Part shown: in pieces, positions 35,908 through 49,302 of the stretch
Layout of the letters: each line of letters begins with the position of its first letter
Position numbering within the stretch: the stretch's first letter is position 1
NCBI GenBank assembly: GCA_034766995.1
Contig: CM068317.1
Location: 17,191,654-17,255,653, forward strand
DNA: 64,000 nucleotides
Source: Acanthacorydalis orientalis
Lineage: Eukaryota; Arthropoda; Insecta; Megaloptera; Corydalidae
Reading direction: 5' to 3'
The notes under the pieces: model-generated
Told to the model about the DNA's origin: nothing
What the model saw: only the letters and a program-made list of their open reading frames with translations
Database searches by the model: none
Made by a program: the position numbers and the translations under genes

Positions 35908-38900
35908 TATATATATATATTATATAATTATATATATATATATATACATATGAATATTTTACTACTCAGTTTTTCATTACACTATGAAAATATTTACATT
36001 TTTATCGCAAAACTATAGAAATACTACAATAACATAAAAATATATAAACAATAAAAGTATACAAGATACATTTATCAAGATATATTATATGATTATTTCG
36101 AAATGACGTTCAAAATTAAAAACATGTTTTTATATTAGATTGAATTCGAACACTGAACATTTCTGTATTTTATTCACGTTGTATTTTTACGTGTAAGCTC
36201 AGATATTATTTTGAAAAAATAACTGATGTTTATTTTTGTATTATTGTTTTTTTTTTCGACGGCAAAAAGAAAACAATATACATTTATCATGAATTTTATA
36301 TAAAATTATTTCTACAAACAAGCGTTACATGTCGTTCAAATTTAACGAAGTGATATACGTTCATATAATTTGATATATTGTTACTTTTATTCAATATAAA
36401 TACGAACGAAAATACTACACTGTTCAATTGTTGAAATTATATCCTTTATATCCTTTATATCCTTTTTTGTTCGTTGTATCACATTAACTATTATCACTAT
36501 TTATTTGATTTTTCCATCTTTCCATACGCATGTACATTTAACGAATGATATTCCACAATTCAACATAAAATTCATTTGATAAATAATAATATACATAAAT
36601 AATGTATATAAAAATATATTTATTACGTAATTTAGTTATTATTTTCATTTCAAGTTGCTTGATATTTTTAATGCTTGCAATTATTAAAAAAAAATATTTA
36701 AAAAATAATCTAGTTCATTTTATAAAATTGTTTAAGTTGAATAATTGAAAACAAAACATTTATTTATAGAGCATCAATAGAATTAATAAAAATTATATAT
36801 ATATATATATATAAGTAGCGGGGTTATAAATTTTATGACCTGATATAGAAGGTAGATATAAAGATTGTTCTAATTATTTGTTCAACAATATTTTACTATT
36901 TACAAGTTTTGTTTTCAAAAAAATCTCTTCGTCTTCCTTATAACTAATATTCCCTCTCCTACATTCAGATTTATATACTAAAAATAAATCCGTTCTCTAG
37001 GGGATCAATGTGATATATAAGCGAATGTTTGAACGATGTCAAACCGCTTTCTTAAATAGTAACTTTTGTTACCACAAAAATGTAATTCCAAGTGTTATGT
37101 GGAACAACCTGATTTTTCAACTGTTTTCAACAAAATTTATGCAAATATTTTAGAGTAGATTAATATCCCGAATTACGCATGCAGGAACGAACACTATTAT
37201 GTTTTTTGAAATCTATTAACAAAAGCTCTTTCTTAGCTTGCTTTGAGTCGTCATCTCTTTGTGTGTTGAGTCACCCATTTATTAACATTGATCGATGAAC
37301 ATTTAAGAATATAAAACACTTTATTACAAATTTTTAGTTCTTATTTCAATTATTGCTATTGCTTTAAATCGGCTATTACTCAGTAAAAAATTTTCCACTA
37401 TATCAATGTTCTCTTTGAATAGTCGGTGTAGCCGGCGATTTTTCACATAAGTATTCTCACCGACACTCTTCATCAATAAAATAATTTTGACAGTTGTATA
37501 TAACTGAATCATTTCCCCATAAACAGAATATATAATTATTCTTATTTAATTTGAATTTATTGTTTTATTAAACAAATATTGCAGTTTTTCGTTCAATATT
37601 TTTTATTATTTTCTTAACTCATTGTTTTACATTTTCTCTGATAACTAGCATTCTAAACTGATATTTCTATCAGAGAATGGCTACGCATTCATTAGGAATG
37701 TCACAACCTAACAGTGCTAAAATTGCCCAAAAATTTCAGATCAATGTATTACCAAGTTGGAATGTTTTGAACTACATTTCGTAGAAACATGTATATACAT
37801 AACATACATACATATGTATGTATATATATATATGTATTAAAAAAAAACGTACTTTTGTATTTTAGAGAATTAATTCCTACTTAGAATGAAAAATTGATTA
37901 TATTTTAAAGCAATATAAATCATAAACAGTTTTCAAAAGTTTACGTGCACTCATTATGTTTTCTTGCACGATACATACTTTAATACTAATAATTACATAT
38001 TTAATTGACAAATTAATAAATTTGTGTACAAATTAATGAAAATGTATTTTTTAAATAAAATAATACATATTACTACGATTAGAGAGATTACCGTCATTTT
38101 TTGAATTAAATATTTCAAAAGTTAAACATGCCGGAAGAAACGCTTTTAGTATGATAATATTCAACACAAAAGGTATTAGAAATAATTTCAACGAAAAATA
38201 TTGTGTTAATCTTTCGAGTATATTATATGAAACAACTAATATACACTTTTTATCAAAATTATAATAAATTTAAACCATGGATTAATTTTAAAATAGAGAT
38301 TTGGTCTAGAACACATACGTACAAATAATAAGGCCAATTTATGAGGATGCTACAACTGGATTGATCACCCTAAAGGCTTGACTAAAATCACATTAAAATT
38401 TTATGATCTCAATTGAACACACAGGTACTCACGTTAGGAAATTATGACTATGGTAAACTGTATAAACGCCTTCGTACTTTAATTAACACTTAATAATAAT
38501 GAATGCAGACTTTAAGCCTAATTATCTTTGATGGATACAGTGGACTGATATGAGAATGTGTTCTCGTACCTTGAGTTCTCTAGTCCAATAGCTTTCCACA
38601 TCTCTAATAGATAATAATACTCAGTACAACTACACAGAACACTCAGAACAACTACATATCTTATTAATAAAACACAATTTTTAAGTTCTCTGTCCAATAC
38701 TCCCTTAATACTCACTCAGCCAAAAACTCACTTAATATTAGGGAGAATAACAGTGGTTTGTTCATATCTGCAGAGGCACGCAATGGAAATAAAATATAAT
38801 TTGATTTAGTTACACTGTAATGAAACAATAAAGTATGTATTAAAATATAGTTTATATATTGGAATTCATTCTACTTGCCACATAATTTATTATAAAAATA

Positions 38901-39115
38901 TTTTGTAATTAATATAAAATTAACCTTAAAAAGTTATATTATTATAAAAATATGCAGCAACAAATATATAAAAAAGTATAATATATTAATATTGGAAAAA
39001 GATATTAATCAATATGTATTTGTCAAACTTCATGTAAATATAATATTAAGTCTATGAAGTTGAACGAAGTGTTTAAAAAAATACAATAAAATTAGTTCCA
39101 AGTAGTGTTCATTTA
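35376..39115. other. AT-rich stretch with microsatellites, no gene
   Basis: No supported gene in 3.7 kb. Holds a compound (GATA)-like and TA tract at 35805-35946, three ATCCTTTAT units near 36438-36466, a short TA run at 36795-36813, and a TA/CATA run at 37795-37835. A slightly less AT-rich part (38340-38770) contains a 65-codon minus-strand opening with no recognised motif. Confidence 0.5.
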
Positions 39116-39440
39116 GTTCTAGAATTTCTGAAAATGAGAAAAAGTTTCAATCATTAAAGGCCAAAAAATTGAAAATAAAGTTTTGGAGTGCCAACTTCAC
39201 GCAGCATACAAAAATTAAAAATTCGTATTTCAATGACTGTTCTAAGCTCATCTAAAATCGTTATAGATTTCCTGAATAGATGAAAAAAGTTCCAATAAGT
39301 AAAGGCCAAAAAATTGAAAATAAAGTTTTGGAGTGCCAACTTCACGTAGCATACAAAAATTAAAAATGCGCATTTCAACGACTGTTCTCTTATCTAGTAT
39401 AGTTCTAGAGTTACTACAAGAAGAAAAAATATTTTACAAA
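39116..39440. repeat. tandem repeat, ~143-bp period, about 2.3 units
   Basis: Units start near 39116, 39260 and 39402 with GTT.TAGA-type words. They share AAAGGCCAAAAAATTGAAAA, TTTTGGAGTGCCAACTTCAC and CATACAAAAATTAAAAAT. Units 1 and 2 are nearly identical, so this is a recent duplication. A minus-strand opening (39154-39378) merely reads through the repeat. Confidence 0.85.
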
Positions 39441-39569
39441 TCTGGCGCCAAAAACGCTATTTCAATTTTTTAAGATAGTAGTGCATGAAGATTTTCTATG
39501 GATTCTATGTTCAACTCCGCTAGAATTTATTCGCTATAAGAGGTTTCCTTGATAACATTTAAACACCGT

Positions 39570-39869
39570 ACATTACTTAACAGTACCCACGCCAAAAGCA
39601 TCGTTCAATTTACTAGCAGTTTTTAATGCTTTACCGCCCGTTTTGAACATATACAAAAAAATTGCTATTATTTGCTTCTTTTTCATCTTTAATTCAATAG
39701 ATCAATTTGAAGCAAAATTAATAATAAAATCAAAGTTGATGTTACAAAAATATAGACCGAAAAATACACTTTAAAATGATATCGTGTTAATAACATGAAC
39801 ACGATGTAATGACACTTTCATAGTAAAGTTAGAAAACAGAAAACGCAATTATTTTCCTACCAACTTGAT
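39570..39869 (-). mobile_element. mariner relic, 5' end (copy G)
   Basis: On the minus strand from 39869: TTATCAAGTTGGTAGGAAAA-type terminal repeat, the shared cecropia-type leader, then FKTGGKALKTASKLNDA- and GVGT-like remnants ending near 39570. Only the leader and the first helix-turn-helix remain. Confidence 0.78.
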
Positions 39870-41211
39870 AACAATAATTATATAATCAGTCAACGTTATT
39901 TTTAAATTTCACGTTATTTCATATCGATATGGTTGACCGAGCATTACGACAGACTTTGCAACATGTGTGTGTTAACAGTGGACATCAGTAAAACACGCAC
40001 GCTTACAATGATTGTTGTCGACCTCAAATATATGACAAAATAGCATACTAATCAGCGTAATAATTTTCACGCTTATGAGATAAACTTTGGATTGATGTAT
40101 TTTACGAACGTATTAGGTGGAGAATGACACAGTTTTAAATGTTCAGAATACTTTGTACTTACATTTATACGAATGTAATGAAAATACAGAGTGGTTATTT
40201 TCAATGTATCATATAAACCTTTTATTTTGAATACAGACTTTTTTATGTATTTAAAACTCAAAACATTTTTATTTTAAACTTTCTAATAATTATTTACGTT
40301 AAAACAGCAGTACTAAAATATTGACAATTTTACGTAGCTCTTTTTAAAGAAGAGAGAAATTTTTATTTATTTTAAAATTGGCACACATCCTTGTGTATTT
40401 TATGAGACATAATCTAATGAAGTTAACAAAGATGATGCTAAACGGGTAGCTATTTCAGAGTTATTGTTATGCAAACATAAAAAGAACAAATTTTACAATT
40501 ATCAATAAAATAAAGAAATATTGAAAATGAAAACAAAAACGTTTGTTTTCTGTTTAACCTTCATTATTAAAAGCTCGACGAAAATGTATGTATATATTTA
40601 TTAATTTAAATACTAACGTTTATGAAGAAGTAACTCTTAAAAATACACAAATTTCATTTTTTGCTTTAAGATTAACAAGTTTTACATTTTTTTAGAAACT
40701 TTGGTCTAGTAATCAATGACCTAAATAATATTGAAATATTAAAAAATAATTTATCTGGATAAATTAACGAAGAATTTTATAGGGCCATAAGTAAAGAATG
40801 GTGTTTTTTATACAAAGTTTTGAAATTAACTCTCTTAAGGACAAAATATTCCATTATAGGGTTAATAGAGCGTAAGTGTCAGCTAAAAAGAGTGTGGTCG
40901 GATATAAAAGTATTGTTTTTTCGGTAAAGAAATGAATAGAGAAAAAAATTCGATATTTGAAAAATAAAACGTAAAAGAGAAAACCTCTTGTATTATTAAA
41001 AAACTGACGAATACTTTGAATAATATTTTTGTTTGGCCAAATATATCTAAAGATAATAGTAATTTAAATTCAATAAAAACACAATTTAATAATAAAAATA
41101 ATTAGAATTTAATATGATTAATTAATATTAAAAAATAAAAATTAAATTTTAATAAGTACTTTTTTCACTAATCTATTATAATTAATAATTTAACGAGATG
41201 TTCATAGGTTA
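39870..41211. other. AT-rich stretch, no gene
   Basis: No supported gene. A slightly GC-richer patch (39930-40080) is unique sequence. Confidence 0.5.
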
Positions 41212-41810
41212 TACGAGGCGCATTTTTAAAATAATGTCCGTTTTGTAATTACCGCCAATTAAACATGAATGATGAGACCACGCATGAGCAATACCTTTGT
41301 ATGTTCCATAGGTTAGCCACCAGCCATTTGTCGCCCTCGGATTCTTGTTTCATGCCATATGTGAGATTTGTAATGAGTGCAAGTTCGTGATGTGATCTGG
41401 TTTTTGTTACAATAAACAATATTACTGCTAAAATCTGCAGACAAGTTTGTGAAGTGTACAAGCCAGTATTATGAGTAACAGTAAGATTAGAGAATGGAAT
41501 CATTTATTTTTAGAAGGCCCAACGAATATTCATAACAAAGAGTGTAGTGGCTGGCCTAATCTAATAACAATTTAGTGGAAAAAGTGAACACAAAAATTAG
41601 AAAAAATAGCCTATAGCCCCAATTTTGTACCAAGCAATTACCACATGTTCTTTCTACAACTTATTCTTGCACCTAAAGTAATGATTCGTCTTTCAGCACC
41701 TTGAAAATGAGGAACAATAGAAGACTACTAATTGTTTCGTCACAGGTGAGGGATTTCTTCGATACAGGAATGAGGAAACTGGTGTCACGATAAAAAAAAT
41801 AAGTATCATA
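41212..41810 (+). mobile_element. mariner relic of another lineage, internally deleted
   Basis: Left end ACGAGGCGCATTTTTAAAAT followed by a leader. The plus strand then gives AKICRQVCEVYKP (first helix-turn-helix; family form ICRQVCEVYG), a VRLENGII remnant, KSVVAGLI, then after a deletion PNFVPSNYHMFF (matching PDLAPSDYHLF, third catalytic Asp changed to Asn) and FFDTGMRKLVSR (matching FYD.GI.KLV.RY). The left terminal repeat differs from the other families. The right end was not found. Non-functional. Confidence 0.75.
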
Positions 41811-44755
41811 TAAGACGATCCTAAATTAATCACCTCTTTCACAAGTTATAATACAATTTTATGTCCACAATTGAAATTAGGAGAATTATATTTTTCGATC
41901 TAAAATTTCAAAAATAAAATTCGGGGAATCACCTTATTTTTACATATTGTGTATTAAAATATCGTGCACAGTTTGTATCTAGAAGGCTATGGCTATGTAT
42001 TTTATTTTTAAATTTATTAAAATGAATTATTCAACGAATTTATGTTCTAGACCAATGTTTAATTTCCTTTTTTTTAAATAAAGAATTTAATTTCTATATA
42101 AGCACAATAAATTCTTCATGTTATTTTAAAGTTTCTGCTTTTGTATTAGGCGTATAAGAAAACCCTCTATTTTTTGAAGAATTTTTGTGTTTTAAGGGTA
42201 ACCTTATATACCGAGATTAACGGTATGTATATGTCTTTTGACAGTAGTAAGTCATTTTTATCATTAATGCTTTTTTTCTAATTGTTGAACGAACATTACG
42301 TTGAAAATGCACTTCGTAGAAAACAACAGAAAAAACCTTTCAAAGAAGAAAATAAAAATTATATTTGTTTATTTCTAAGTGGGCATAAATTCAATATTTG
42401 TATTTTGATAACTCTTTTCTTTTAAACATTATTACAAACTTTTTAAGATACTACTTTCTAATTTCATTTTCATGTTATTAAACAAATGTTGTTTTATTTT
42501 TTGCAATTTCGATAAAATTATTCATTTTGATTTGAATATTAAACATTTTCATCTGGTAAACTTGACATTTTTCAGAAATAAGCTGTTCCAAAGTCATATA
42601 TTATTTTTGTATGGTTAACATATCTAAAACATTAACAAAATTTAAAACCTTACCTAGTAACAGAAGACAATTATTATCGAAAAACTTTATAAATTAAAAA
42701 TATATTATAGCTATTTTCAAGCAAACACATTAATCAATAATATTATAAGTATACTCTGAATTGTAATTGTTAATAATGGACAAAGGAATGATATTCATAC
42801 TTATTAATTATTGATAAAATGGTAATTACAAAGTGAAAATAAATTATGTTAAACAAATAAAGGGAATGCAATTTACTTGCATACATAAAATAATTGCAAT
42901 GGAACGCAATAAATTTATAAATTAAACGAATAATGATTAGTTATTTGCCTATATATTTATAAAATCATATCAAATTACCTACTTTGTAAATAAACTCGAG
43001 ATACAGACATAAAAAGAGCATTAAATTTGTTCCGTTGCCTTCATTAAATCAAATTTAATGTTTCGATTTTTATTACTTTCTAATAAAACTCCGACAGTTC
43101 TTTTTCCCACATTAACAATTTAACTTCGTACAATATTTAAGATTTATTCTCAAGCATTCGAGTCGGCAATTTTGAATTGCTATTTCATAATCGAAAATCT
43201 CGTCAGTATGTAAATTTCATATCGTTTAATATTAACATCCATTCATACAAGTAATAAAATGTATGTATTATTAAAGTGTAAAAAGAAGTACACGTTTGCA
43301 TAAACATATTCATATATTCGCATATATTTACTACTATTGAATAATTTGTCATTGTTCACAACAGGTTCGGAAATTATTTTAACTATTAAAATATAATCTA
43401 ATAGAATTATAGACACCAGTTAATAGCTTGTTGATATTTCAAACGTTTGTAAATTAATCATCATATGAATATAATTTGTCTAAAATCAACAATTTAGTTA
43501 CTTTCCAATAAATAGGTTAGGTAAATTTCAATTGATAATTATAACACTATAGTTTCAAATAATATTCCCACAATTATTGATCTTAATAAAATGCGTCATC
43601 CAAAATGAAATAATTTCTAACATATTACATTTGTATACAAATATTAAAGTTATAAAATTTCAATCAGTTCTCAGTTGATAATTAAAAATACTTCTGATTA
43701 TTTTCAATTTTTAAGTGTATATTTTTTTCTAAATTATTGAAAAGCTTATAATAAAAACGGACATAATAAAATTATTTTAAAAATTAAATCGTAAATTAAA
43801 TATATTTAAAATTATTAAATTTTGAATTTAAGTATTATTATTACTATATAATAAAATAACTATTATATAATATTATTCAATGCGCTTTTTCTATCACACA
43901 CTGAATTATTTCTTTATTGAAGAATTCTCTTAATTTTAAATTTCTAAGTAACAGGTTTATGTAAAAATTAAAAATGAAATAGTTTTATGAAAACATTTCA
44001 AGTTAACTATATAGTTTGGTTGATGCATATGGAATAGCAGAATGTAAGGCTAAGTTAAAAGAAGTATGCTTTTCTTTAAATGATTTATTTACTGAAATAT
44101 AATTCACGCATTTATTTGAAAGCCCTAAGTTTAAATATTTTTTTAGTGTTTAAATTCCACGTTTTTTCAATAAATTTTTGAAATGGAGATAATTTCCATA
44201 CATTTTCGTATTCCATACTATATCAAAATCCATAAAAATGAAAATCAGTTACGGATACTTTCTGTGAGTAAAAGTACAATGGTAAAACTTTGTGTTCAAG
44301 TTATTTTATCATCATTTTAATTATTTTTATTGTATAAAATTAAGAACTATGTAGAAGAGAATATATTCATATCTGTTGATTAATACTAACAGTTGTCTTT
44401 TTAATTTCTGGTATATTTGCATAATTTTCGACAATATTTTTTAGTGTTTCATTAAATATCTAAAGTATATTAATGATTTAAGCAGAAATTAATCTTTCAT
44501 CTTTATCCGGTAGTCGGGCGAATTGTCTTCTGCTCTCATATAGAATTAAATATTTATGACATGTTATAATTCAATCTAGAAAAAAGTTCGTTGCTGTTGT
44601 TTCAAATAAGTAAAAAAAGGTTACAAATAAATTCTTAGAAAATTATTCTGTAAAATAAATTCTTTAGAAAATAATTTTTATAAAATATAAATTTAAGTCC
44701 AATTATTAAAAATTATTTTTCGAAATTAACTAGACTTTATCTTGCATGGCGTTAC
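41811..44755. other. AT-rich desert, no gene
   Basis: Nearly 3 kb in which I see no gene, transposon motif, microsatellite of note or structured repeat. Confidence 0.5.
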
Positions 44756-44759
44756 CGGA

Positions 44760-44855
44760 CCAAATCTGACTAGATCTAATCACATCTAACCAAATCTAAT
44801 AATACATTACTATATCTGATCAAATTTTATTATACCTAATCAGATATAATATATA
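44760..44855. repeat. degenerate ~10-bp tandem repeat
   Basis: Variants of AAATCTAATC / AGATCTAATC / ACATCTAACC / ATCTGATCAA follow one another for about 95 bp. Confidence 0.6.
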
Positions 44856-45494
44856 AATTGACCTGAATTATTACATACAAATACAAGAAAGCATTATCAA
44901 AAAACTTTTTTAAACTGTTTTTTTCGGCTACAGTAGAGAAAGGCCATATGAATCTAATTGTTTATTTTTCCAAGGGTCCAAATGACCATAGTTAACAATG
45001 TGTCCTTAAACCCCAAATAATTCATCAACCAACTATGTCAGGTATACACATCCAATTTTTTCACATCAATTAAATTTTTGTAATGAAGACTGTATTTTCA
45101 TCCTGAAGATTTATTTCGTAAAATCATCATTATTTATAGCAAATTTCTAAGTTTCATTATTTACTGACATTATTTATTACATATAAATAAAAGCGTTTTT
45201 TTTTGTATAATGGTACAATAATAATTACAAATTAGTTAAGAAAAATTAAAAATACAATAAATAAAATCAATGATTAAACATTTCTAAATTTTAATGTCAT
45301 ATGGAAGTTTTTTCAATAAAGGAACATTACACTAATAAGAACAACATTCATTCATAATATTATTCTTAAAATAATTTAAATAGAATAAATTGACTTAAAA
45401 AATCACGAAAAGAATATATAAATAATTTAAGATTAATGAATCATTAATTCTTTAAAGTATTAGGAAAATAATAAGAATTATTGTCAAAACAACA

Positions 45495-45866
45495 GTTCTT
45501 TTTCATTTCTATATAAGATGTTTTTTTAATCCGTTCACAAACTTAAACATTTGTAAATTTCTAAAATAATACAAAAAAAGTAAAAATTTTAAAAATACAA
45601 AAGAAATTTTGATTGAAAAAAAAACTCAAATTTTTAATTTTCTTACAGAAATTATTACATTGATTATCTGAGAAAAACATTTACATTTCTTAAGTAATCA
45701 ATGTAATAATTTCTGTAAAAAAAATAAATTTGGAGTTCTATTTTCAATTGAAACATTTTTTCCTTTTTATAATTTTTATTGTTTTTTTTTGTATTATTTT
45801 AGAAGTTTGTAAATGTTTAAGTTCGTCAATAGATAAAAAAATACCTTGCATAGAAAAAATAAGAAC
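45495..45866. repeat. large foldback (inverted repeat, ~170-bp arms)
   Basis: Left arm 45495-45668 and right arm 45695-45866 are mirror complements. The innermost 24 bases (ACAGAAATTATTACATTGAT and neighbours) are perfect; further out the arms share ACTTAAACATTT.(C/T)AAA and CTAAAATAATACAAAAAAA with indels, reaching GTTCTT/AAGAAC at the ends. The loop is 26 bp. No coding: the right-arm opening 45730-45927 is simply the complement of the left arm. Confidence 0.88.
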
Positions 45867-46634
45867 ACAATCGTATCAAATAAAACATATAAAAAATAAT
45901 TTATACAGAATTGCTATTAATCGATAATTCAAAACTTCATAAGGCTAACAATACAATAACATATTTTCTCATTTGTAAATTCGAGGAAATCATCTTGTGT
46001 ATAATCTGCACTTGACCTGTACTTCATTACTTGTTTTGAATTTTAAGAAGAAATCAGCTATATGGGAAAATATTCGTTTATTTAATTAAAATTTTAATAA
46101 CCGTAATTATTGAATACTATAAAAAAATGTATTTTACATTTTCTTAATAAACCCAAAAATTAAAACTGAAGAAACACAAATAAAATATATATTACTTTCG
46201 ATATAAAAATGTAATAATAGTATATTGAAACTTAATAGTTTTTATGTATTTAAAATTGAATATATGAAAAGAAAAATATGAAAAAATTATTTATGAGTAT
46301 CCCATTATCATTCAAAATGTAAAAGAAGAAAATGGAGAATAAAGTGATGTAAAGAATTTTGATTAAAAAGAGAATTATCTTCCTATTATTAAGGTACAAT
46401 ATTAGAAACTGCTGCCGAAACGAATCATGAATGTACAAATAATTAAAAAAGCAAAGACTACATTGGAACAAAATTTTACATATTGTTATAAAAGTTATCA
46501 AATAATGAAATTAATCGTTATACAATCTAAAAAGAATTCGGACTGATAATAATATCAGAGCAGGCATCAATAAAGTGATATTTGAAATAAATTTTAATTA
46601 TTTTCTAAGAATGACTATAAATAAAATTGAAATA
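45867..46634. other. AT-rich stretch, no gene
   Basis: Nothing recognisable. Confidence 0.5.
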
Positions 46635-47046
46635 TTAGCTTGGTAGAAAAATACTTGTGGTTTATGACCTTCCTTGCGACCTTCTTCATCTTCAAGGCTC
46701 TCGTCTCCAGTGCTAAATTTTTGGTACCACCATTGCACGGTATGTTCCTTAACAGTACTCACACCAAATGTATCGTTTAGTTTATGAGCAGTTTATGCTA
46801 CTTTACCACCCGTTTTTGAACTCATACAAATAAATTATATTATTTGCTTCTTTTCATCTTTTATTCAATAGTCTAATTTGAAGCAAAATGAATAATAAAA
46901 CTAAAATCGATGTTACCAAAATACAAACCAAAAAATGCACTTTAAAGTGATATTAACATAAACACGATGAAATGACACTTTTATTGGCAAAAATTAATGT
47001 CATAATTCAAAAAACAAAAACCGCAGTAAATTTCTTACCAGCCTAA
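46635..47046 (-). mobile_element. mariner deletion derivative, copy E (second deletion)
   Basis: Both terminal repeats are present: left TTAGCTTGGTAGAAAAATA, right ending GCCTAA at 47046. 412 bp. On the minus strand the leader is followed by SSKTGGKVA.., KLNDTFGVSTVKEHTVQWWY then QKFSTGDESLEDEEGRKEG, after which the sequence jumps to the same terminal segment used by copies A, B, C and F. It therefore lacks the second helix-turn-helix as well as the catalytic domain. Confidence 0.88.
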
Positions 47047-47849
47047 TATAAGGAACTGTATGCTACTAATAGCCTTAAATGTAACTCTTATTACATATTT
47101 TTATTTATATATTTTTATTTATACTTTTATACTCTTTTTCATTCGTTTTTTTCATGTGTACAGCATTACATAAACTAAGCCCATTTTTTAATTAAACCAA
47201 TATTTTTCAAGTAAACAAATCAAATTTTTCTAGTGTTCTTCAAATTAATAATAGGGATATGGTTATTAAAATAATTTAATGCGATTAGAATTAAAGTGAG
47301 AGACAAACCTTGGAAAAGTAATTTTTAATTAAAAATGAAAATTGAAATTTATTTTTCGTTTTCCTTTCAGACATGAAATATTCAATTCTTCAAAAAATGA
47401 TTCTATTAAAAGATCAAACTTTTCTCTAAAAGCATTTTTTTCTCATCATATCTGATATTTCTATATCTTATATTTCTGAGGTTAATATACTAAGAATAGT
47501 AGAAATATTGTAAAAATTGAAATAACTTTCCTAATAATCTAATAAATGAACCGCATATGACTGAAACTGAATAATTTGGATATTTTCTAAACTTAAAAAC
47601 ATAAATATTATTAATGATTTTTTTATTTTACAATTGAATACAAAAATATTTTTTTTACCTTCAGAAAAAGAGTTTGTATACATCAATAAATTATTTTCAA
47701 TATATATCTTTGATACAATCTATGTTATTTACTTAAATTCAATATGGTTTGCATTCATAAATTTATTTTAAGATGCTTGCTTAAGATGCTTTGCTGAACA
47801 CATTTGAAATTAATTAATATCCATATATAAAGTGCACACAAACACACAT

Positions 47850-47906
<57 letters not shown>

Positions 47907-48130
47907 AATTTATATAAAATAAAATATTTGTTTGTCATTTTAACGTCACTCCCGGTATAAGGTATAAGTACGCATACTTAAATACACATGGTACAATTGT
48001 GACGGTTGAATCCGGTTATTTGTGTGATTACGATTTATTTGTTTATCCAAGAGATTTTGTTTGTCGACATATGTGTCAGTTCTTTTTCGCAAGCGAGAGG
48101 TGTAGAGTATAAATTATATTGCTGTATAAC

Positions 48131-48179
<49 letters not shown>

Positions 48180-48799
48180 ATTTAATCTTCAACAAGATTT
48201 ACACTTTTAAATTATATTATTAAAATATTTATTGACTTTTATATAAACATTCATTCATTCTTTCGGTAAAAACGAAGCAATAGAATGATTCAAAAATGTT
48301 CACTATTTATATTAAATATTCGTTTAAAATAATATTTTTTGTTAAGGTCGTATTATTTACTTTTGATTCAAATTAACATAAAAATAACTCTCATAACTCT
48401 GTGTGGCGAATATAAACAATAAAAACATTGAACCAATTCCCTCACATCATCGCCTATTTTTAACCATTTTGTTGTATTTATGGTCTATATGATTCGTTAA
48501 GTAGGGTAATTTCATCAAATATAGACCAATTAAATTAATTGGAACATCTAATTTTATAATTTAAATTAAAGAGTCAATTGCTGTTTCTGTTTTTATTTTT
48601 ATATGACAATACCAGAATTGAAAAGTTTATTTGGAATTTCAAGTGCGTTTTAAATGTATGAAACGTTCGAATTTGAAAAAATTTTAAAATATAATATTTT
48701 TTAAATAAAAATAATGTTATTGCTTTGTCAATTTTTATCGGACACCTCATTTTTAATTAATGGAACAACAGGTACAGAGTAATATGGATCAGCATTCTA
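47047..48799. other. AT-rich stretch with two (TA)n tracts
   Basis: TA tracts at 47856-47904 and 48134-48177 bracket about 230 bp of more balanced unique sequence (47905-48133, e.g. GACGGTTGAATCCGG). I could not pair terminal repeats there. No gene. Confidence 0.5.
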
Positions 48800-49091
48800 A
48801 TAGATTGGTAGAAAAATTATTGCGCTTTATGATCTTCAAATTCATATACATTTTTTTTTTTGATTTTCCTATCTGCTTTAATTGGTCGAGAACTTTTGGA
48901 TGACTAACGCCTAACTTTTGTGCAAGCTTTCGAATTATTGTGTGTGGTTCTATTTCAATTAACGCCTTCAGTAAGTTGTTATGAAATGAAGGACGCCCGC
49001 GGCCTTCTTCATCTTCAAATCTCTCGTCCCATACACGAAATTTTTGCAGATCAGTTTCTACTGCTTTACTACCCGTTTTGAACTCATACAA
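48789..49091 (-). pseudogene. mariner helix-turn-helix-only reading frame, 100 codons
   Basis: The frame reads MYEFKTGSKAVETDLQKFRV, WDERFEDEEGRGRPSFHNN, LLKALIEIEPHTIIRKLAQK, LGVSHPKVLDQLKQIGKSKK and then KMYMNLKIIKRNNFSTNLLE encoded by the 3' terminal repeat. It spans parts of both mariner helix-turn-helix motifs and the GRP linker but lacks the segment corresponding to FGVGTVKERTVQWWFQ. No stop interrupts it before the element end. A complete transposase is about 345 residues. If translated it could bind terminal repeats but not cut. No evidence of expression is visible. Confidence 0.7.
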
Positions 49092-49302
49092 AAAAGGTTT
49101 TTGTTTACTTCTTTCCCATATTCAATTCAACAGCCCAATTTGAAGCAAAATTAATAATGAAACCAAAGTCAATGGTACTAAAATACAGACCAAAAAATCA
49201 CTTTAAAATGATATTGACATGAACACGAGTAAATGAAAATTTCTTTGAAAAAAATAAGGTTAGAATTCAGAAAACGAAGACCGCAATTATTTTTCTTCCT
49301 AA
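48800..49302 (-). mobile_element. mariner deletion derivative, copy C
   Basis: Right end (minus-strand start) reads TTAGGAAGAAAAATAATTGC from 49302; the left end near 48800 is TAGATTGGTAGAAAAATTAT-like. About 503 bp. Keeps the leader and helix-turn-helix coding region, with the same 3' junction as copies A, B and F. It has an open reading frame (see 48789-49091). Confidence 0.9.

Noticed and set aside
37018..37512. Slightly less AT-rich stretch with a 62-codon minus-strand opening
   Set aside because: No motif, paired repeat or frame continuity could be supported.
39154..39378. 74-codon minus-strand opening with repeated peptide
   Set aside because: The repetition comes from the tandem DNA duplication; no start or homology supports it.
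45730..45927. 65-codon plus-strand opening
   Set aside because: Lies in the right arm of a foldback and is explained by AT-rich inverted repeat sequence.
46250..46501. 83-codon minus-strand Phe/Ile-rich opening resembling a membrane protein
   Set aside because: Hydrophobicity follows from the T-rich strand. There is no supporting context.
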